Below are positions 14,005 through 14,310 of a stretch of 14,310 nt of DNA, in pieces; position 1 is the first letter of the stretch, and each line of letters opens with the position of its first letter. A model generated the notes under the pieces. It searched no databases and was not told the DNA's origin. It was given only the letters and a program-made list of their open reading frames with translations. This DNA comes from an uncultured Lachnospiraceae bacterium. Its GTDB lineage: Bacteria; Bacillota; Clostridia; Lachnospirales; Lachnospiraceae. Both the position numbers and the translations under genes were made by a program. The DNA lies in contig CAJUSS010000086.1 of the NCBI GenBank assembly GCA_910588895.1, positions 916 to 15,225 of the forward strand, in the 5' to 3' direction.

Positions 14005-14310
14005 ATGAAGATCCTTGTGGTAGCAGATGAGGAATCGAGATATTTATATGACCACTATGAGCCGGGCAGGCTGGATGACATCGACCTGATCTTATCCTGC
14101 GGGGATATCGCGCCCGGTTACCTGTCCTTTCTGGTCACCATGTCCCATGCGCCGGTGCTGTATGTAAAGGGCAATCATGACCGGTACAGCAAGGAGGATG
14201 ATATAGGCGGCTGTATCTGCGTGGAGGATGATATCTATGTCTACAAGGGGATCCGCATCCTTGGCCTGGGCGGGTCCATGCGGTATCATCCCAACGCGGA
14301 TGGCCAGTAT
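14005..14310 (+). CDS. Calcineurin-like metallophosphoesterase, N-terminal part (3' end outside window)
   Basis: 102 codons are visible, from ATG 14005 to the window end. It begins MKILVVADEESRYLY, has LILSCGDIAPGYLS (GD motif, Asp34) and LYVKGNHDRY (GNHD motif), then ends in IRILGLGGSMRYHPN. These are the metal-binding motifs of the calcineurin-like phosphoesterase fold. The first motif, usually DxH, reads D8-E-E10 here, so a metal ligand is apparently Glu; I recall SDEES in related clostridial proteins but cannot check it. Substrate is unknown; family members hydrolyse phosphomonoesters, phosphodiesters or nucleotides in the cytoplasm. The ribosome binding site is weak (GAGG at 13992-13995). 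The preceding gene is 92 bases away with a hairpin in between. Confidence 0.82.
   Translation, partial: MKILVVADEESRYLYDHYEPGRLDDIDLILSCGDIAPGYLSFLVTMSHAPVLYVKGNHDRYSKEDDIGGCICVEDDIYVYKGIRILGLGGSMRYHPNADGQY

Overview
The window reads as a chromosomal segment of a moderately GC-rich Clostridia member, most likely Lachnospiraceae. The evidence is the Firmicutes-type plsX-acpP-rnc-smc-ftsY cluster, strong AGGAGG-type ribosome binding sites, heavy use of ATC for isoleucine, a single-ACT threonine ammonia-lyase and clostridial-style lipoproteins. All recognised genes lie on the + strand. No tRNA, rRNA, insertion sequence, phage gene or CRISPR array was seen.

Layout. Positions 1-377 hold the 3' end of a UDP-glucose 6-dehydrogenase gene. 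Positions 579-1454 encode a secreted, cysteine/glycine-rich CAP-domain protein; it is preceded by three TGTAA(C/G) half-sites spaced exactly 11 bp apart (WalR/OmpR-like) and followed by a strong terminator. The 358-base gap before plsX contains a good sigma-A-type promoter, a phased array of TGGGATAT repeats (one inside the promoter spacer) and a TTTTTCACA inverted repeat. The core cluster follows: plsX and acpP (phospholipid and fatty acid synthesis), a tandem hairpin/terminator region, then rnc (RNase III, TTG start), smc (overlapping rnc by 10 bases) and ftsY (SRP receptor).

Next come threonine ammonia-lyase (ilvA type), a ClC-family chloride channel/transporter whose gating glutamate position is valine, a small acidic lipoprotein of unknown function, and a 654-residue protein without a signal peptide that joins a ParB-like N-terminal region to a BMP/PnrA-type ligand-binding domain. 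The window ends inside a metallophosphoesterase gene.

Working together: plsX and acpP feed acyl-phosphate and ACP into membrane lipid synthesis. rnc, smc and ftsY handle double-stranded RNA processing, chromosome condensation and membrane protein targeting, and they appear to be transcribed through a terminator-like element placed directly before the rnc ribosome binding site. The downstream genes look like separate accessory or metabolic units. The most noteworthy items are the ParB-like/BMP fusion, the valine-for-glutamate ClC, the acpP-rnc attenuator candidate and the two repeat-type operator candidates.
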